Of a stretch of DNA of 64,000 bases, positions 34,601 through 46,090 are shown in pieces. The notes below the pieces were generated by a model, which saw only the letters and a program-made list of their open reading frames with translations, had not been told where the DNA came from and searched no databases. The stretch spans positions 14,316,442 to 14,380,441 of the forward strand of contig NC_064045.1 of NCBI RefSeq assembly GCF_932526225.1. Direction: 5' to 3'. The position numbers were made by a program, and so were the translations under genes. The number at the start of each line of letters is the position of its first letter. The first letter of the stretch is position 1. The stretch comes from Nematostella vectensis (taxonomy: Eukaryota > Cnidaria > Anthozoa > Actiniaria > Edwardsiidae).

Positions 34601-37600
34601 TCTCACTGCGCATTGCTGTAGGATGTTTTCACTAAACGCCGAGTCGTGGTCGCCATCTTGTTTTGTTCTGGCGGCGCGAAAGCTGGAACGCGCGCATATT
34701 TTGTCACTCGCGCCAAGCTAGCGCGGCCAAAAACACAGCGCATAGCGAAACCAACAGCTGGTAAACGCTTGCAAGCAAGCTATAGGGTGGTTTGACAGAA
34801 ACCCGTCAAAGTTTAGGCCTAGGTAAACAGTTTAAGGCTTTTAACTGACGGAAGCCAGAATTTACTTGTCGCTTGGATACTATGAGGATAAAATCGGAGA
34901 TTACTCAAAATCTAAGGGACACTGCATGCTCAAAGCAAGTACGCGGATGCTTGCGGGTGCTAGAAAATAATTATGATCAAATATATCCCATTTCTTTTCC
35001 TTGCAAAAGCGTTGGGTATGTTTATTTGGATGTAAATTTAGACTGACAGGTGCAAGCGGTTCATATCTGATTCTCGGCACAATTAGGCCGGCGGTGTGGA
35101 TGGCTAGGCCGTACCCGACTCACATTACCTATTTATAGACCAGGCTGACATCGATCTGTCGATCTGTTAGTTTCAGATGATGTCCTTGAACATCAAATCG
35201 ACATCAAAGACACCAATAACCTTGGCATCTTCAGCGGAGCATCTGGTCTACACTCAACGTCCCGTCGCAATGGCGGCCTCCAATTGGCCATCCAGCGATG
35301 GTACGCCATGTTTGTCAAGAAATTTCTTCACTCCAGGCGCCACAAGCTGTCAATCATCTCACAGCTCTTGCTTCCATTGGTGTTTACGCTGATGGCGTTG
35401 ATAAATGCCAAGACGTTTCCTCAACCAGAGGATTCACCGGCGTTACATCTTAACGTCAGCGACTTCGGCAAAAATGTGGTCTTGTACAAGGGCCCGACTG
35501 ACAAATGGTAAGCACTCGACACAACATCTCAATTGCAATGATTGGAAACAAATCTCGTATCTTGGATGGAATAATTAATCATACATTTTTTTTATTATCG
35601 TTTCACGAGTCAATTTTGTCGACAACATAATAATATCTACATATTCTAATGAAAATAGTCTCTAGATCTATGATAGCACTGTTCAAAGAAACAGGCGACG
35701 AACGTCATAATGTGAAAAGGGTCTATTTTATTTGATAACAAAAGGTCGATCGCAATGATAGATACTCCTTTCTCGTCGTCCATAAACCTGGCTCAATAAT
35801 TGATAGCTCTTTCTCGTCTCCAAAATGCCAAGCGCAATGATTGGCAGTCCTTTCTCGTCTCAAATAGGCCAAGTGATTGACAGCCCTTTCTCGTCTCCTA
35901 TAGGCCAAGCGCAATGATTGACAGCCCTTTCTCGTCTCTTATAGGTCAAGCGCAATGCTTGATAGCCCTTTCTCGTCTCCCATAGGCCAAGAGCAATGAT
36001 TGACATTTCTTTCTCGTCTCCTATAGGTCAAGCGCTATGATGTACGCAAGGTCATACAAGGACCAGTTCATTGGAAGTGAGGCCAAGACAGTCTTGGTTC
36101 GGGATAACATGAGTGACTTTATCATTGCTGAAGGAAAACGTATTGGTCTGGGGACTTTCAACCTGCATCACCTCGTGGCGGCCTCGTTCACCCAGGAGGA
36201 TGCAAGCTTAGGTAAGTTATTGTACCTGTTAGAATAAGTGTCTACCCCAAATAAGCTCTTCGCCTAGACGTGTTGCACTTTATAGATGACGGGGGGGGGA
36301 CTACGTTAGAAGGGGAGTACTTCCCATCACAACATTTTATTATTGAAATTTTGTGTCATTGTTCTATGAGGATTTATACCCGTTGATAAAAAGCATTTTT
36401 TTACTAGAGATGAAACGAAAAATGTACCTTGCTATTGGTAAATATGTCCTGAACTTTGGAATATTTCTTAGTGAATGTGACAGCATGGTTTAACAACCAA
36501 GCCTTACATTCCACCGCCGTCGCACTGGCTGCAGTACACAATGGCCTTCTGCAAAACGCACTCGGGAGAAATCACTCCATCAGTACGACAAACCACCCAC
36601 TGCCTCGCACAACCAAGGACACCATCGACGATCTTAGCAGGTAAAGCTTGGTTCACACGAAGACACTTTCGTAGGCAAGGTAACACAACAAAGGACACTA
36701 TCGACGATATCAGGTAAGGCGTGGTTCACAAGAAGGGACAATTGCAAGGCTTGGTTCACATTGAGGAACGTAAGGCTGGGCTCACACACAGGCAAAAATA
36801 ATTCAATCAGACACTTTCGCCCATAGGTAAGGGTATAATCGATGTTGGGTGTTCTGAGGTAAGGCTTGGTACACGTGTTAGAATTTTTGGGCTCACACAG
36901 CTATGGACAACACCGATGATCTGAGTAGTTGAGCAAGGTAAAGCTGGATTGCACACAGAGAGGAGCCCTGATGCTGTTATCATTAGGCGAGGTTTTTTCT
37001 TACAAACTTAAATATCAACCCAACAGATATCAGTGTTATTGAAAACGCAATCTCCGCAAGGATCGATGTTAGCTCTGGTATTAGATATACCTTCTGAGAT
37101 TAACTGGAATTTTTGAGTGCTTGTTGTCTAGCAACACTAAGGAAGAGCCATCTAAGCGCATTGTTTTTTTCTTACATTTGCAGGAATGGCGTGGGGTTCC
37201 TGATCTCATTCAACATGCTGTTTGGTATGGCGTTCCTGGCATCCAGCTTCGTGGTGTTCCTAGTCCAAGAGCGCACCAACAAAGCCAAACACGTCCAGTT
37301 CGTGAGTGGTGTCACGCCTATTGGTTACTGGACATCGGCGTACTTATGGGACATGATCAACTTCCTCATTCCTACTCTGTCCCTCATAATTCTTTTGGCA
37401 GCGTTCGATGTCCCCGCCTACCAGGGTATGTGAGATATGGTAACACTTTCAGTACTGAAGCTTTCAGGTTTTTAAAGACTTCATTGTATAACCCGCCTTC
37501 CTCCAGTCAATAGTAATTACAGCGTTTGATGTAGTTTGATCCTAACCCTCCCAGGTTAGTACTTCTGGGAACCTTATTCATTGCTGTCTATTCCTCCCAA

Positions 37601-40600
37601 ATATTATAAGCTGCAACCTTGCCTCTTCAAGCACAGTATTTCATACCTAAGTTGTCAGTGCCTTTCCACCCCCCTACCGCAGCCGTTACATTTTTTTTAA
37701 TCCTCTACAACGGAGAAACGCGACAGATGCGGGGAGGTCACTTTAAGGCTCGTTCTTGTCTCCGTGTTCCAGGACCTCGCCTGGGCTACACCTTCGTCCT
37801 ATTGATGATCTACGGCTGGGCCGTCATTCCTCTTATGTACATCTTCTCCTTCGTGTTTCGTACCGCCGCCAACGCCTTCGTGATTCTCACAGTATTTAAC
37901 ATCATCACAGGCCTGGCGACCCTACTGACAGGTACGTGTCAATCACGCGATCACAGGCACGTGACAACCACGTCCTCAAAGATAACCAAGCCACTATCCC
38001 CGTGACAATATTAACGTGACACACACTATACCAGTGGCAATATGTACGTGACAGCAACTATACCAGTGACCATATGTACGTGACAGACGCTATACCCGTG
38101 ACAATGTGTACGTGACAGCCATCATCCCCGTGACAATATTAACGTCACAGCCATTATCCCCGTAACAATATTAACTTGACAGCCACTATCCCCGTTACAA
38201 TATTACCGTGACAGCCACTATCCCCGTGACAATATTAACTTGACAGCCACTATCCCCGTGACAATATTACCGTGGCAGCCACTATCCCCGTGACAATATT
38301 AACGTGACAGGCACTATACCCGTGACAATATTAACGTGACAGCCATCTACCCCGCGACAATGGGTGCGTGACAATCCGCTCAAGTTTATAGTGTTCTTTG
38401 CCTGATAGTGTTTATCCTGAGTATTCCTGGACTGGACTTGTTGGACGTGGCCGATGCCCTCAAATGGGCATTCCTTGTGCTGCCTAATTACTGCCTCGGG
38501 CAAGGGATCGGAGACATCTTCTCAAACTACGATAGTCTTACGATCTTTAATGAAGCCGTGGATGCGTGCGTCAAGGAGCTCGGCCCAACATTCCGCAACA
38601 TATGCATCAAGACGATAGAACAGCTAGCAGGTAAGATAAACATAAAACAGCTAGCGGATAAGTAACCGTAACACAGCAAATAGGTAAATAACCGTAAAAC
38701 AGCTAGCGGGTAAGTAACCGTAAAACCGCTAGCAGGTAAATAACCGGAGAAATGTTGGCGGATAAATAACCGTAACACAGCAAGCAGGTAAATAACCGTA
38801 AAACAGCTAGCGGGTAAGTAACCGTAAAACCTAGCAGGTAAATAACCGGATAAATGTTGGCGGGTAAATAACCGTAAAACAGTACAGCAAGCAGGTAAAA
38901 TAACCGTAAAACAGCTAGCGAGTAAATAACCGTAAAACAGCTAAAAGATCATCAAATAGCTAGCAGGTAAAACCGTGAGTTTTTGGCGATGGTAATTGTA
39001 GTTAAAAAAAAAAAAGCTAGATCACGCATGCCATTTGAGACCTGCATTGTTCGTTTTTTTTTTTTTTAAAAAAGTCCACTAGATGCCAAACATACCCTGT
39101 ACTGTGAAAACAAACTCTGTCAAATAAAGGGCCCCTACCCCAACCCGTCTCCTTCTACAGTGAAATAGTCCATCAATATCGATGTCTATCTTTCCAGGCT
39201 CCAGGCTGCAATTCCAAGACAATTACCTGGCCTGGGATAATCCGGGTATCGGCCGCTACCTGATCTTCATGTCGCTTGAGGGTCTTGTTTTCTTCCTGGT
39301 CGTCCTGGTCATCGAGTACGGCGTGTTTCGTAGACTGCTGCTCGTCTGTCGCCGCGGGTGTGAGGCCAAGGATCCGCAAATCGAACTGAACTCCAGCACG
39401 TGCACGGTGGAGGACGATGATGTGTTCGAGGAGAAGAAGCGCGTTGCTGCTGGCAACACTAGAGGTGACGTGCTGATCTTGGATGAGCTCACCAAGGTCT
39501 TCCGTGAGAAAATAGGTGAGGAAGAGCAACCACGAGGAATAGGGTTCGGCTAATCCAGAAATGCACCAGTCTGAGTTTATAACCTGCAGGGAGCAGTGGT
39601 TTTATCGTAGAAAATTTATGATTGCTCCTTTCACATTGGCCGAGCTGTTAGATTTTTCTTAGTATTTTTTACCTGGTTATTAATTTTTTTAAGGGGGGTG
39701 GTGGTGGTGGGGGGGGACTTGAAGGAAGCGACAATCAGATCAGGTGAAATCTAGATATAGAAAATTAAGGGACATTATTTCTATTGGGCTAAGTTCAAAA
39801 ATCGTATTTTCCATGAACCGTATTCAGTACAAATACATTCAAATGAATCGAGTCGATTGTTTCATCTTCATCTGCGTACAATTGCATTAAATACGGCTCA
39901 TGGATAATACGACGTTTGAACTTACGTTCAGGTACATCCTTTCCCCCCTCCCTTTCTCATCTTCAAAACTTTCTCCTTTTTCATTTTTCATGAGTCTGAG
40001 ACATGATTCCATTATCTCATCACTTTTTTTTCTCATCAGGAGGTGCCTCTCTTCTAGCTGTCGATCATCTATCCCTGGGGGTACCCATGGGGGAGTGTTT
40101 TGGTCTTCTTGGGATTAATGGTGCAGGGAAGACCACGACCTTTAGGATGCTGACTGGTGACGAGACGATGACCTCAGGGACGGCCACGGTGGATAACTAC
40201 GATATACGACGCAATATGAACCAGGTGAGGAAAATAAGGCAACAGGAGCCTCGCTTGTAACTCGCTGCATCAAGTGCGCGAAGGATCACGGGTATGGCGC
40301 TATGCAATAGGCGCAGGGCGCTATGCATGATAGGTAGGAAGCGATGCATGACGGATAGGAAGAGGTGCATTATAGGTAAGGCGAGGTGCATGATGGGTAT
40401 GAATATCTGTATGATTGACACAACCCGTGCATACCATGTTCGGCAGCCTATCTGGTATTGCCAGATAGACTGATGACCCTTGCATACCAGGTTCGGCAGC
40501 GTATCGGCTAATGTCCTCAGTTCGGGGTAGTACTTGGTATACTACGATTACATGTTACCCTTGCCATTAACCTAAATTACCCCCTTTGAATACCAGGTAC

Positions 40601-43600
40601 GGCAGCATATCGGCTACTGTCCTCAGTTCGGGTAGTACTTGATATACTATGATTACATGCTACCCTTGCCATGACACTACATTGCCCCCTCTGTATACCA
40701 GGTACGGCAGAGTATCGGCTACTGTCCTCAGTTCCGGTAGTACTTGATATACCACTATTTTATCTTACCCTTGCCATGACACTACAATGCCCCTTTGTAT
40801 ACCAGGTACGGCAGCGTATCGGTTACTGTCCTCAGTTCGATGCACTGATTGACCAGATGACAGGTCGCGAGGTGTTGTACATGTATGCGAGGCTAAGGGG
40901 GGTCCCGGAGCAGGATATCCCGGGTGCGATAGAAGAGCTTGTTGTCTCGCTACTCTTGACTGGTCAGGTGGATAAGCTCACCAAGAACCTCAGGTGAGTG
41001 CACAGTGAAGATATAAAAATAGAATCAAAAAGCCCAAACTGTCGTGATCTCGTACCAGAACAATGAATACAATACACCAAAAAAACTGGAATTCGACTCT
41101 GCCAAATTTTCGTCTTTACTAAGACTTCTTCAGGGCAGTCTGCCCGGAAAAAAAGGTATAAAAGGTATAGTAAAACAAAAACTATAGTTTTGAGAGCTAA
41201 CCTAAACAGGTTTTGGGTTGAATGGTGCTTAAACAGGTTTTGGGTTGAATGGTGATTAAATACTCTTTTGTCATTGTTAACGTTTGAACATACACCGGTT
41301 TAATTGCAAGGAAACTTGTCTAATATTTCATTGGAAATATTTGATTGAACTATCTCAGGCACTCGCTGGGATTAGCCGATGTTAATAGATGCTTTATATA
41401 TGCTTTATGTGACTCGCTATTGTGCAGTGGAGTATAATAGCGGCGTGATCTGCCTTGAGGCCTCTTAATTAAGTCTCTTAAAATGTGTTAATCTTCTTAA
41501 CAGGTAAATCTCATTTTTGACCTATCCCCCCTTGTGGACCACCAGTACAAAAAAAATAAGAATATAATAAAGTGAGAATAACTGCAGATTTAACTTGCTG
41601 GGCATATTTTTAAATGTTCATTTCCCCAATGCGAACACCAGGGAGGTTTAGGGGATAGATTTGAAACTGTTAGAAGGCGATCCCTGCGCTCTGATTGGCT
41701 AAATGGTCTGCGCTCTTTTTGGCTAAATGATCTGCGCTCTGACCGGCTAAGTGGTTTTTAAATTACAATTCCGCTTCACCTTAACCAATTTCTCGAACAA
41801 AAAAATGGCCTTCTGGCACTTGTTTGAGCTATGAGTTTTCGAAATACACGAAAAGAATTAAATTTGCAGAAAAGGTGATTTTCTAATGCGGCTGTTGCGT
41901 GTGCTCACATCTCAAGCTTGGTCCTCTCCGCTCCTCACGGTAAATACTGCCAACAGGATTCTGAACACCTGGGGGTGTTTATATGGCGAGATGAATAATT
42001 AATGATGGATTAATAAAAAAGACAATGCGTTCTGCTCAGCTGGTTTCTGCTCTTACTCCATATATTTTGTTAACAAATTTACATGGTGTTTTTAACCCTT
42101 TTTTTATTACTCTAAAGATCCAGTGCATTATTATCGTATTCTACGTAGCGTTTTTTAAGTGGTTTTTTTTTTATCATATTCTCCTTTGCTTACAACCCCC
42201 ATGTATTGCTTTAGCCCCGTGTATTCTACGTAGTGTTTGTGAGATGCATTGTTTTTTGTTTTGTTTTTTTAATCAAATTTTCCTCTTCTCGTAAACCCCA
42301 TGCTCGTATTATCCCCAATGTCCAACAAAATGCAATTTTCAATGCGATTTTTTAAAATATTTTTGTGACTACGTAACATAAAAAGCCCATTTCTAAAGTT
42401 TTCTTATAAATCTTTGTGATGTATATTTAGAGGGATTTCAGGTATGCTTTACATGCCATATTTTTATAGCATTCTCCCCGTTTTATGGCATACTAACAAG
42501 AGCTTAGTTCTTCTGTTCACTTGGTCATCGTCGGATTATCAAGGTAGCCTCATTATCCTTTTCACTGCTCGCCTTAACTCTCGGTTTCTCATGGTGTATA
42601 TCAAAGGATTCGCAATTGCGCTAATGAATATCAAAAGAGTTAACCAAAGCCATAGATTTTCCAGGTCCTCTTCCGTATTTGTAAGATATGTATATATACT
42701 AAGGACGCAGTTGGGTCCAAATGTTAACAAGAACGTACCGGCAATAATAGCGAAAGTCTTTGCGGCCTTGCTATTTCTTAAGGAACTTTGCAATCGGTTT
42801 TGACCTTCCGTAGAACAAGCATTATAAGTTACGCTTATACGGTTTCTTGAGATAGCGACGATGTGAGCATAGCTAACCATAATAATGCTGAATGGAAGTA
42901 TGAGGGTCGTTGATGTGACAGTAAGCCACAGCACCACTATATCGTCTTCACTCAGAAACAACACGGGCATCGCAAACGCCGCTGATGAGACCCAAACCAT
43001 GAAAATGGCGCACCAGTATCTCGAGTTCGTAGCGTACAACTCGTACTTCAGAGGCCAGCGTATGTAAGCATACCGGTCTAGAGTCACGGCGGACATGCTA
43101 AACGTCGTGCTAACCATGTTTTGAATGAAAAAAATGTCGTCGGCGCTAGTGTACTGACAAGACGCGTAAATATGGGATAACACAGGGCTCAATACTAGCC
43201 CCACTGTTAGGTCGGCTACGCAGAGAGACCATAAGACGTAGTGTGATGGGTTTTGTCGTAAGCTGTGACTTTTTGAAATAGTAAAAATGATAATACTATT
43301 AAGTAGAATCGCCAGTAATCCGCAGGCGCTGCACAAACAGAAGTAGAAGATATCTACGGCTGTGAATGGTGCTAAGCAATTTCCGTACGTCCCGTTCCCC
43401 GGGTTAAACTCATCCATGTTTCCTACCCTCTGCTGTATAGAGCTATGGCAGAATGAGAAGTGATACTACAATATGCAAAAAAGTTTAAGTCATATTATAG
43501 AGCCGCAGCTGTTCATATCACGGAATAGAGGTGTTTTATTGTGATCGCATAATTACAAAGGAATATCAATGAATTCGATTTATATCTTCGCTTATTAAAT

Positions 43601-45867
43601 TTTCGAATTAATGAAAACTGTGCTTTTAAATCGTTTCTTCGTTAACCATGGTAACTATAGATGATACTCAGTTAACCACTGGCGCAGTACCCGCCTTTGT
43701 GTTGTGTTGGATTTTTCTGTCTTTGTTGAAGGTGGTCTTGCTGTAGGAGGATTTTCGTCGGACTAAGAAAACTTGAAGATAACCTTATCTTTTGCGTTTT
43801 TTTACCATCTGTTGTTTTCTCTTAGAGCGCAGTGTGAATCATACTGAATGATTATTTAAATCCCGCTTCTTTGCTAGTCTAATGATGTTATCAATATATT
43901 CAACTTTTTTATTAGAACCGCTAGCCTTGGTTTTTCACCAAGTTTTAATAAGATGCTAAGATCATGTCGCGGCGCAAAGGCAACAAAATACATGTTTGTT
44001 ACTGCGATGCGTTCTGAAATGCAGAATCAAAATTGTGTTTCATAATTAATAGCAACCCTAAATATTTTATAGCTGTTAATCATTTGTGCAGTTTCTTCCA
44101 TACTTAACTGCGTATATATTTTTATATACACTAAAATTTAATAACATTTTCAGCCTTTAAATGCTTCAAAAATAAGAACGGCCCAGCCTCAACTGAAAAT
44201 TAGACAAAGCAAATTAGAAAATAGCGAATGAACGAACATAACGAAAGGAACGAAATAACCAAACGAACAGACTCATAGCCAAGCCGCAATAAATTCATTC
44301 ATTATTGCCCGTGTTGCTTTTCAAATATTTGTTTTCTTAAACTCATAGAAATTAACACTGGATAAAAAGTGTCGCGTGCCCTTATGTTTATTTTCACTTT
44401 CGAGGGAAATGGAGACGTAAAAGGTTTGCCTGGGAAAATCGTGTGAAAATATATTGTTAGTATTTGCTTTTTTACGTGGTCTGAATGTGCCACACAAATT
44501 TCCACGCTTATTATTTGTTAATTTTATCTTTTATTTTATTTTTATTATTTTATTTTTTGCTGATGACTGGTCAAATGCCTTATGTAGCGACTGGCCTAAT
44601 GCCTTATGTAGCGACTGGTCTAATGCCTTATGTAGTGAATGGTCAAATGCCTTATGTTGCTACTGGTCTAATTCCTTATGTAGTGACTGGCCTAATGCCT
44701 TATGTAGCGACTGGCATAATGCCTTATGTAGTGACTGGTCAAATGCCTTATGTAGCGACTGGCCTAATGCCTTATGTAGCGACTAGTCAAATGCCTTATG
44801 TAGTGACTGGCCTAATGCCTTATGTAGTGACTGGCCTAATGCCTTATGTAGTGACTGGTCAAATGCCTTATGTAGCGATTGGCCTTATGCCTTATGTAGT
44901 GACTGGTTTACTGCCTTATTTCATTTCAGTGGCGGCAACAAGCGGAAGCTGAGCACCGCAATAGCCCTGGTGGGGGACCCCCCTGTGGTATTTTTGGACG
45001 AGCCCACAACGGGTATGGACCCTGTTGCACGGAGACTATTATGGGATGCGCTGTCACGTGTTCGCGCAGAGGGACGGTGCATCATAATTACGTCACACAG
45101 GTAATTTGCGTACTTAAGCGACAAGATGAAGGAAAAAAGTTTTATAAAAACTCATTTCACATCAAATTAGGCCGAAAACTCATAGAAGTACTTAGCGGGT
45201 AACAGCAAACAAAATATCAAATGCGACGTTTGTCATTTTCATGCGGCTTTTTTTTATTGATGTCTGTAGTTTTAGTCATGGCGTCCACATATAACGCGAA
45301 GTTGAAAAGAGAAAAAAAATCACTGAATAAGCCAAAGTCTTGAGTGTGCATTTTGGCCTCATGGCAAATTTCATTCCTCCTGCCCTTGGCGTAGTTTTAG
45401 TGGTTTAATTTACAAGCCTGTGAAAGGTGGCCACGGTAGCGCGCGTCATTCAGTAATTCACTTATTCAAGTCCTGCTTGTTTTAGCATGGAGGAGTGCGA
45501 TGCCCTGTGTACACGTCTCGCCATCATGGTAAACGGCCGGTTCAAATGTCTAGGCAGCCCGCAGCACCTCAAGACTAAGTTTGGCGAGGGCTTCACCCTA
45601 TTGGCTAAAGTAGGGGGCATGCCTCCCGACACTGGACCGCTGAAAGAGTTCATCGAGGGCTCATTTCCCGGTAGCATCTTGAAGGATGAGCATCTAGGGA
45701 TGGTGAATTACCATATCACTGATACTAGCGTCACGTGGGCACAGGTGTTCGGAACGATCGAGAGGAACAAGCTGGAGTATGACATAGAGGACTATTCCGT
45801 TAGCCAGACGACTTTGGAACAGGTTTTTTTGAACTTCGCTCGCGGCCAGAGGCAGGAAGATGAGTAG
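28645..45867 (+). CDS. ABCA3: ABCA3-type full ABC lipid transporter
   Basis: Full-length ABC subfamily A exporter/floppase. ABCA3 moves phospholipids into lysosome-related organelles in vertebrates; the substrate here is inferred. Exons: 28645-29475, 29855-30478, 31006-31132, 31380-31574, 32712-32938, 33316-33634, 34365-34586, 35177-35507, 36027-36211, 36472-36640, 37184-37425, 37773-37931, 38409-38630, 39198-39515, 40040-40224, 40806-40993, 44930-45100, 45486-45867; 5097 nt, 1698 aa (human 1704), phases all consistent. NBD1: Walker [10 protein letters not shown] from residue 550, signature [10 protein letters not shown] at 649, Walker B VVMLDEP at 669. NBD2: GINGAGKTT at 1415, [10 protein letters not shown] at 1514, VVFLDEP at 1534. 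Hallmarks include [42 protein letters not shown] and [18 protein letters not shown]. The start is in a strong Kozak context (GCCACCATG). AATAAA lies at 46386. Many exon edges are flanked by decoy copies. Confidence 0.96.
29620..29770 (+). mobile_element. Possible tRNA-derived SINE fragment in ABCA3 intron 1
   Basis: TGGTGGTTAGCACACTAGGC followed about 25 bases later by TTTCGAATCCCGGCTC resembles RNA polymerase III A and B boxes of a tRNA-like SINE head. No cloverleaf could be completed, so this is not called a tRNA gene. Confidence 0.4.
31680..32711 (+). repeat. ~65-bp array of ABCA3 exon 5 acceptor plus exon start
   Basis: About 15 units, each holding an intron tail (CTTATTGCATTCCCAG), an AG acceptor and the first ~30 nt of exon 5 (CTCTGCCCCCAACATGACGT...). 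The last unit is the true exon start at 32712. Many decoys keep the acceptor and exon edge almost unchanged. The 65-bp period is not a multiple of three. Confidence 0.96.
33120..33315 (+). repeat. ~40-bp repeats abutting the ABCA3 exon 6 acceptor
   Basis: Units such as TGTAACGCACTTGTCACGCC followed by A(T/C)AGAGTGCTT recur about five times. The last runs into the genuine acceptor TCACGCCAG|GTTGTG at 33315/33316. Several copies preserve an AG at the equivalent place. Confidence 0.82.
33635..34030 (+). repeat. Array of the ABCA3 exon 6 end plus donor
   Basis: Exon 6 ends ...CCTACTGCTCAATTGGAAAG CAACGTAG|GTGAGTATACTC. Downstream, copies with CTACTACCCAATTCGTATGC or GCTGCCCAATTGAGAAGC recur about five times, some with CAACGTAAGTGAGTATACTC. 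The arrays therefore contain degenerate exon ends and donors. Confidence 0.88.
35740..36026 (+). repeat. ~45-bp array of the ABCA3 exon 9 acceptor
   Basis: About six copies of TTTCTCGTCTCCTATAGGTC AAGCGCAATGATTGACAGCC. The last is the true acceptor CTATAG|GTCAAGCGCTATGATG at 36026/36027. Four or more decoys retain TATAGG and the following exon-like bases. Confidence 0.92.
36641..36960 (+). repeat. Decoy copies of the ABCA3 exon 10 end plus donor
   Basis: Exon 10 ends ACCAAGGACACCATCGACGA TCTTAGCAG|GTAAAGCTTGGTTCACAC. Some 75 bp downstream is ACAAAGGACACTATCGACGA TATCAG|GTAAGGCGTGGTTCACAA. More diverged copies follow to about 36950 (CACCGATGATCTGAGTAG). Confidence 0.88.
37932..38400. repeat. 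~37-bp minisatellite starting at the ABCA3 exon 12 donor
   Basis: Eleven or so units of CGTGACAGCCACTATCCCCG TGACAATATTAA follow directly after the donor ACTGACAG|GTACGTGTCAATC. Early units contain GTACGTGACAG, so the array appears to derive from donor-proximal intron. Exon sequence in the unit is at most a few bases. Confidence 0.85.
38631..38975 (+). repeat. ~30-bp array of the ABCA3 exon 13 end plus donor
   Basis: Exon 13 ends GAACAGCTAGCAG|GTAAGATAAAC. About ten copies of AAACAGCTAGCGGGTAAGTA ACCGT follow, each with a GTAAGT or GTAAAT donor-like site after the CAGCTAGC(A/G)G exon edge. Confidence 0.94.
40430..40805 (+). repeat. ~105-bp array of the ABCA3 exon 16 acceptor plus exon start
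   Basis: Copies with acceptor TATACCAG and exon-like GTACGGCAGCGTATCGGCTA CTGTCCTCAGTTC occur at about 40485, 40596 and 40700, plus a partial one at about 40432. They precede the true exon at 40806. Each decoy carries ~36 nt of exon before diverging. Confidence 0.95.
41010..41210. repeat. Dispersed repeat, copy in ABCA3 intron 16
   Basis: AAAAAGCCCAAACTGTCGTG, ACCAGAACAATGAATACAAT, ACACCAAAAAAACTG and the following GACTCTGC are shared with 54190-54275 in the first intron of the dioxygenase gene, same orientation. Beyond about 85 bp the two copies diverge. Confidence 0.82.
42539..43417 (-). CDS. Intronless rhodopsin-class (class A) GPCR nested in ABCA3 intron 16
   Basis: An intact single-exon receptor of 292 aa. 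It has an N-glycosylation site at NGT in the short extracellular N-terminus. Helix 1 is [16 protein letters not shown], helix 2 is [18 protein letters not shown], and helix 3 ends with [17 protein letters not shown] (LDRY in place of DRY). The loop before helix 6 has [18 protein letters not shown], and helix 7 carries [19 protein letters not shown], matching the NPxxY box followed by a basic helix 8. It resembles the large intronless receptor families of anthozoans. The ligand is unknown. It is transcribed opposite to ABCA3 and lies wholly between exons 16 and 17. Its reading frame is complete, unlike the relic at 1766-2540. Confidence 0.93.
   Translation of the reverse strand: MDEFNPGNGTYGNCLAPFTAVDIFYFCLCSACGLLAILLNSIIIFTISKSHSLRQNPSHYVLWSLCVADLTVGLVLSPVLSHIYASCQYTSADDIFFIQNMVSTTFSMSAVTLDRYAYIRWPLKYELYATNSRYWCAIFMVWVSSAAFAMPVLFLSEDDIVVLWLTVTSTTLILPFSIIMVSYAHIVAISRNRISVTYNACSTEGQNRLQSSLRNSKAAKTFAIIAGTFLLTFGPNCVLSIYTYLTNTEEDLENLWLWLTLLIFISAIANPLIYTMRNRELRRAVKRIMRLP
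44555..44925. repeat. 24-bp minisatellite upstream of ABCA3 exon 17
   Basis: About 15 units of GACTGGCCTAATGCCTTATG TAGT ending just before TTATTTCATTTCAG, the exon 17 acceptor. It sits against a splice site like the other arrays, but exon sequence in the unit is not obvious. Confidence 0.93.
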
Positions 45868-46012
45868 AGTGTGCGGCAATAGGGGAGGGGGTGGGAGTGG
45901 AGTGTTCTAGAGAGGTGCAGGCATGGGAACTACTCCATTACTCAGACTACCCTAGAGTAGGTCTGTTTTAACTTAGCTCGCAGCCAGAGGTAAAATGAAG
46001 AGTAGAGAAGAT
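45796..46012 (+). repeat. Duplicated end of ABCA3 last exon
   Basis: The terminal coding block 45796-45873 (TATTCCGTTAGCCAGACGAC ... GAAGATGAGTAGAG) recurs diverged at about 45931-46010 (TACTCCATTACTCAGACTAC ... GAAGAGTAGAG), offset about 135 bp, downstream of the stop codon. It is non-coding now. Confidence 0.85.
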
Positions 46013-46059
46013 GAGTAGAGCGGCGGTGATAAACTGAGGGTGTCTGTGTGTATGTTTTT

Positions 46060-46090
<31 letters not shown>

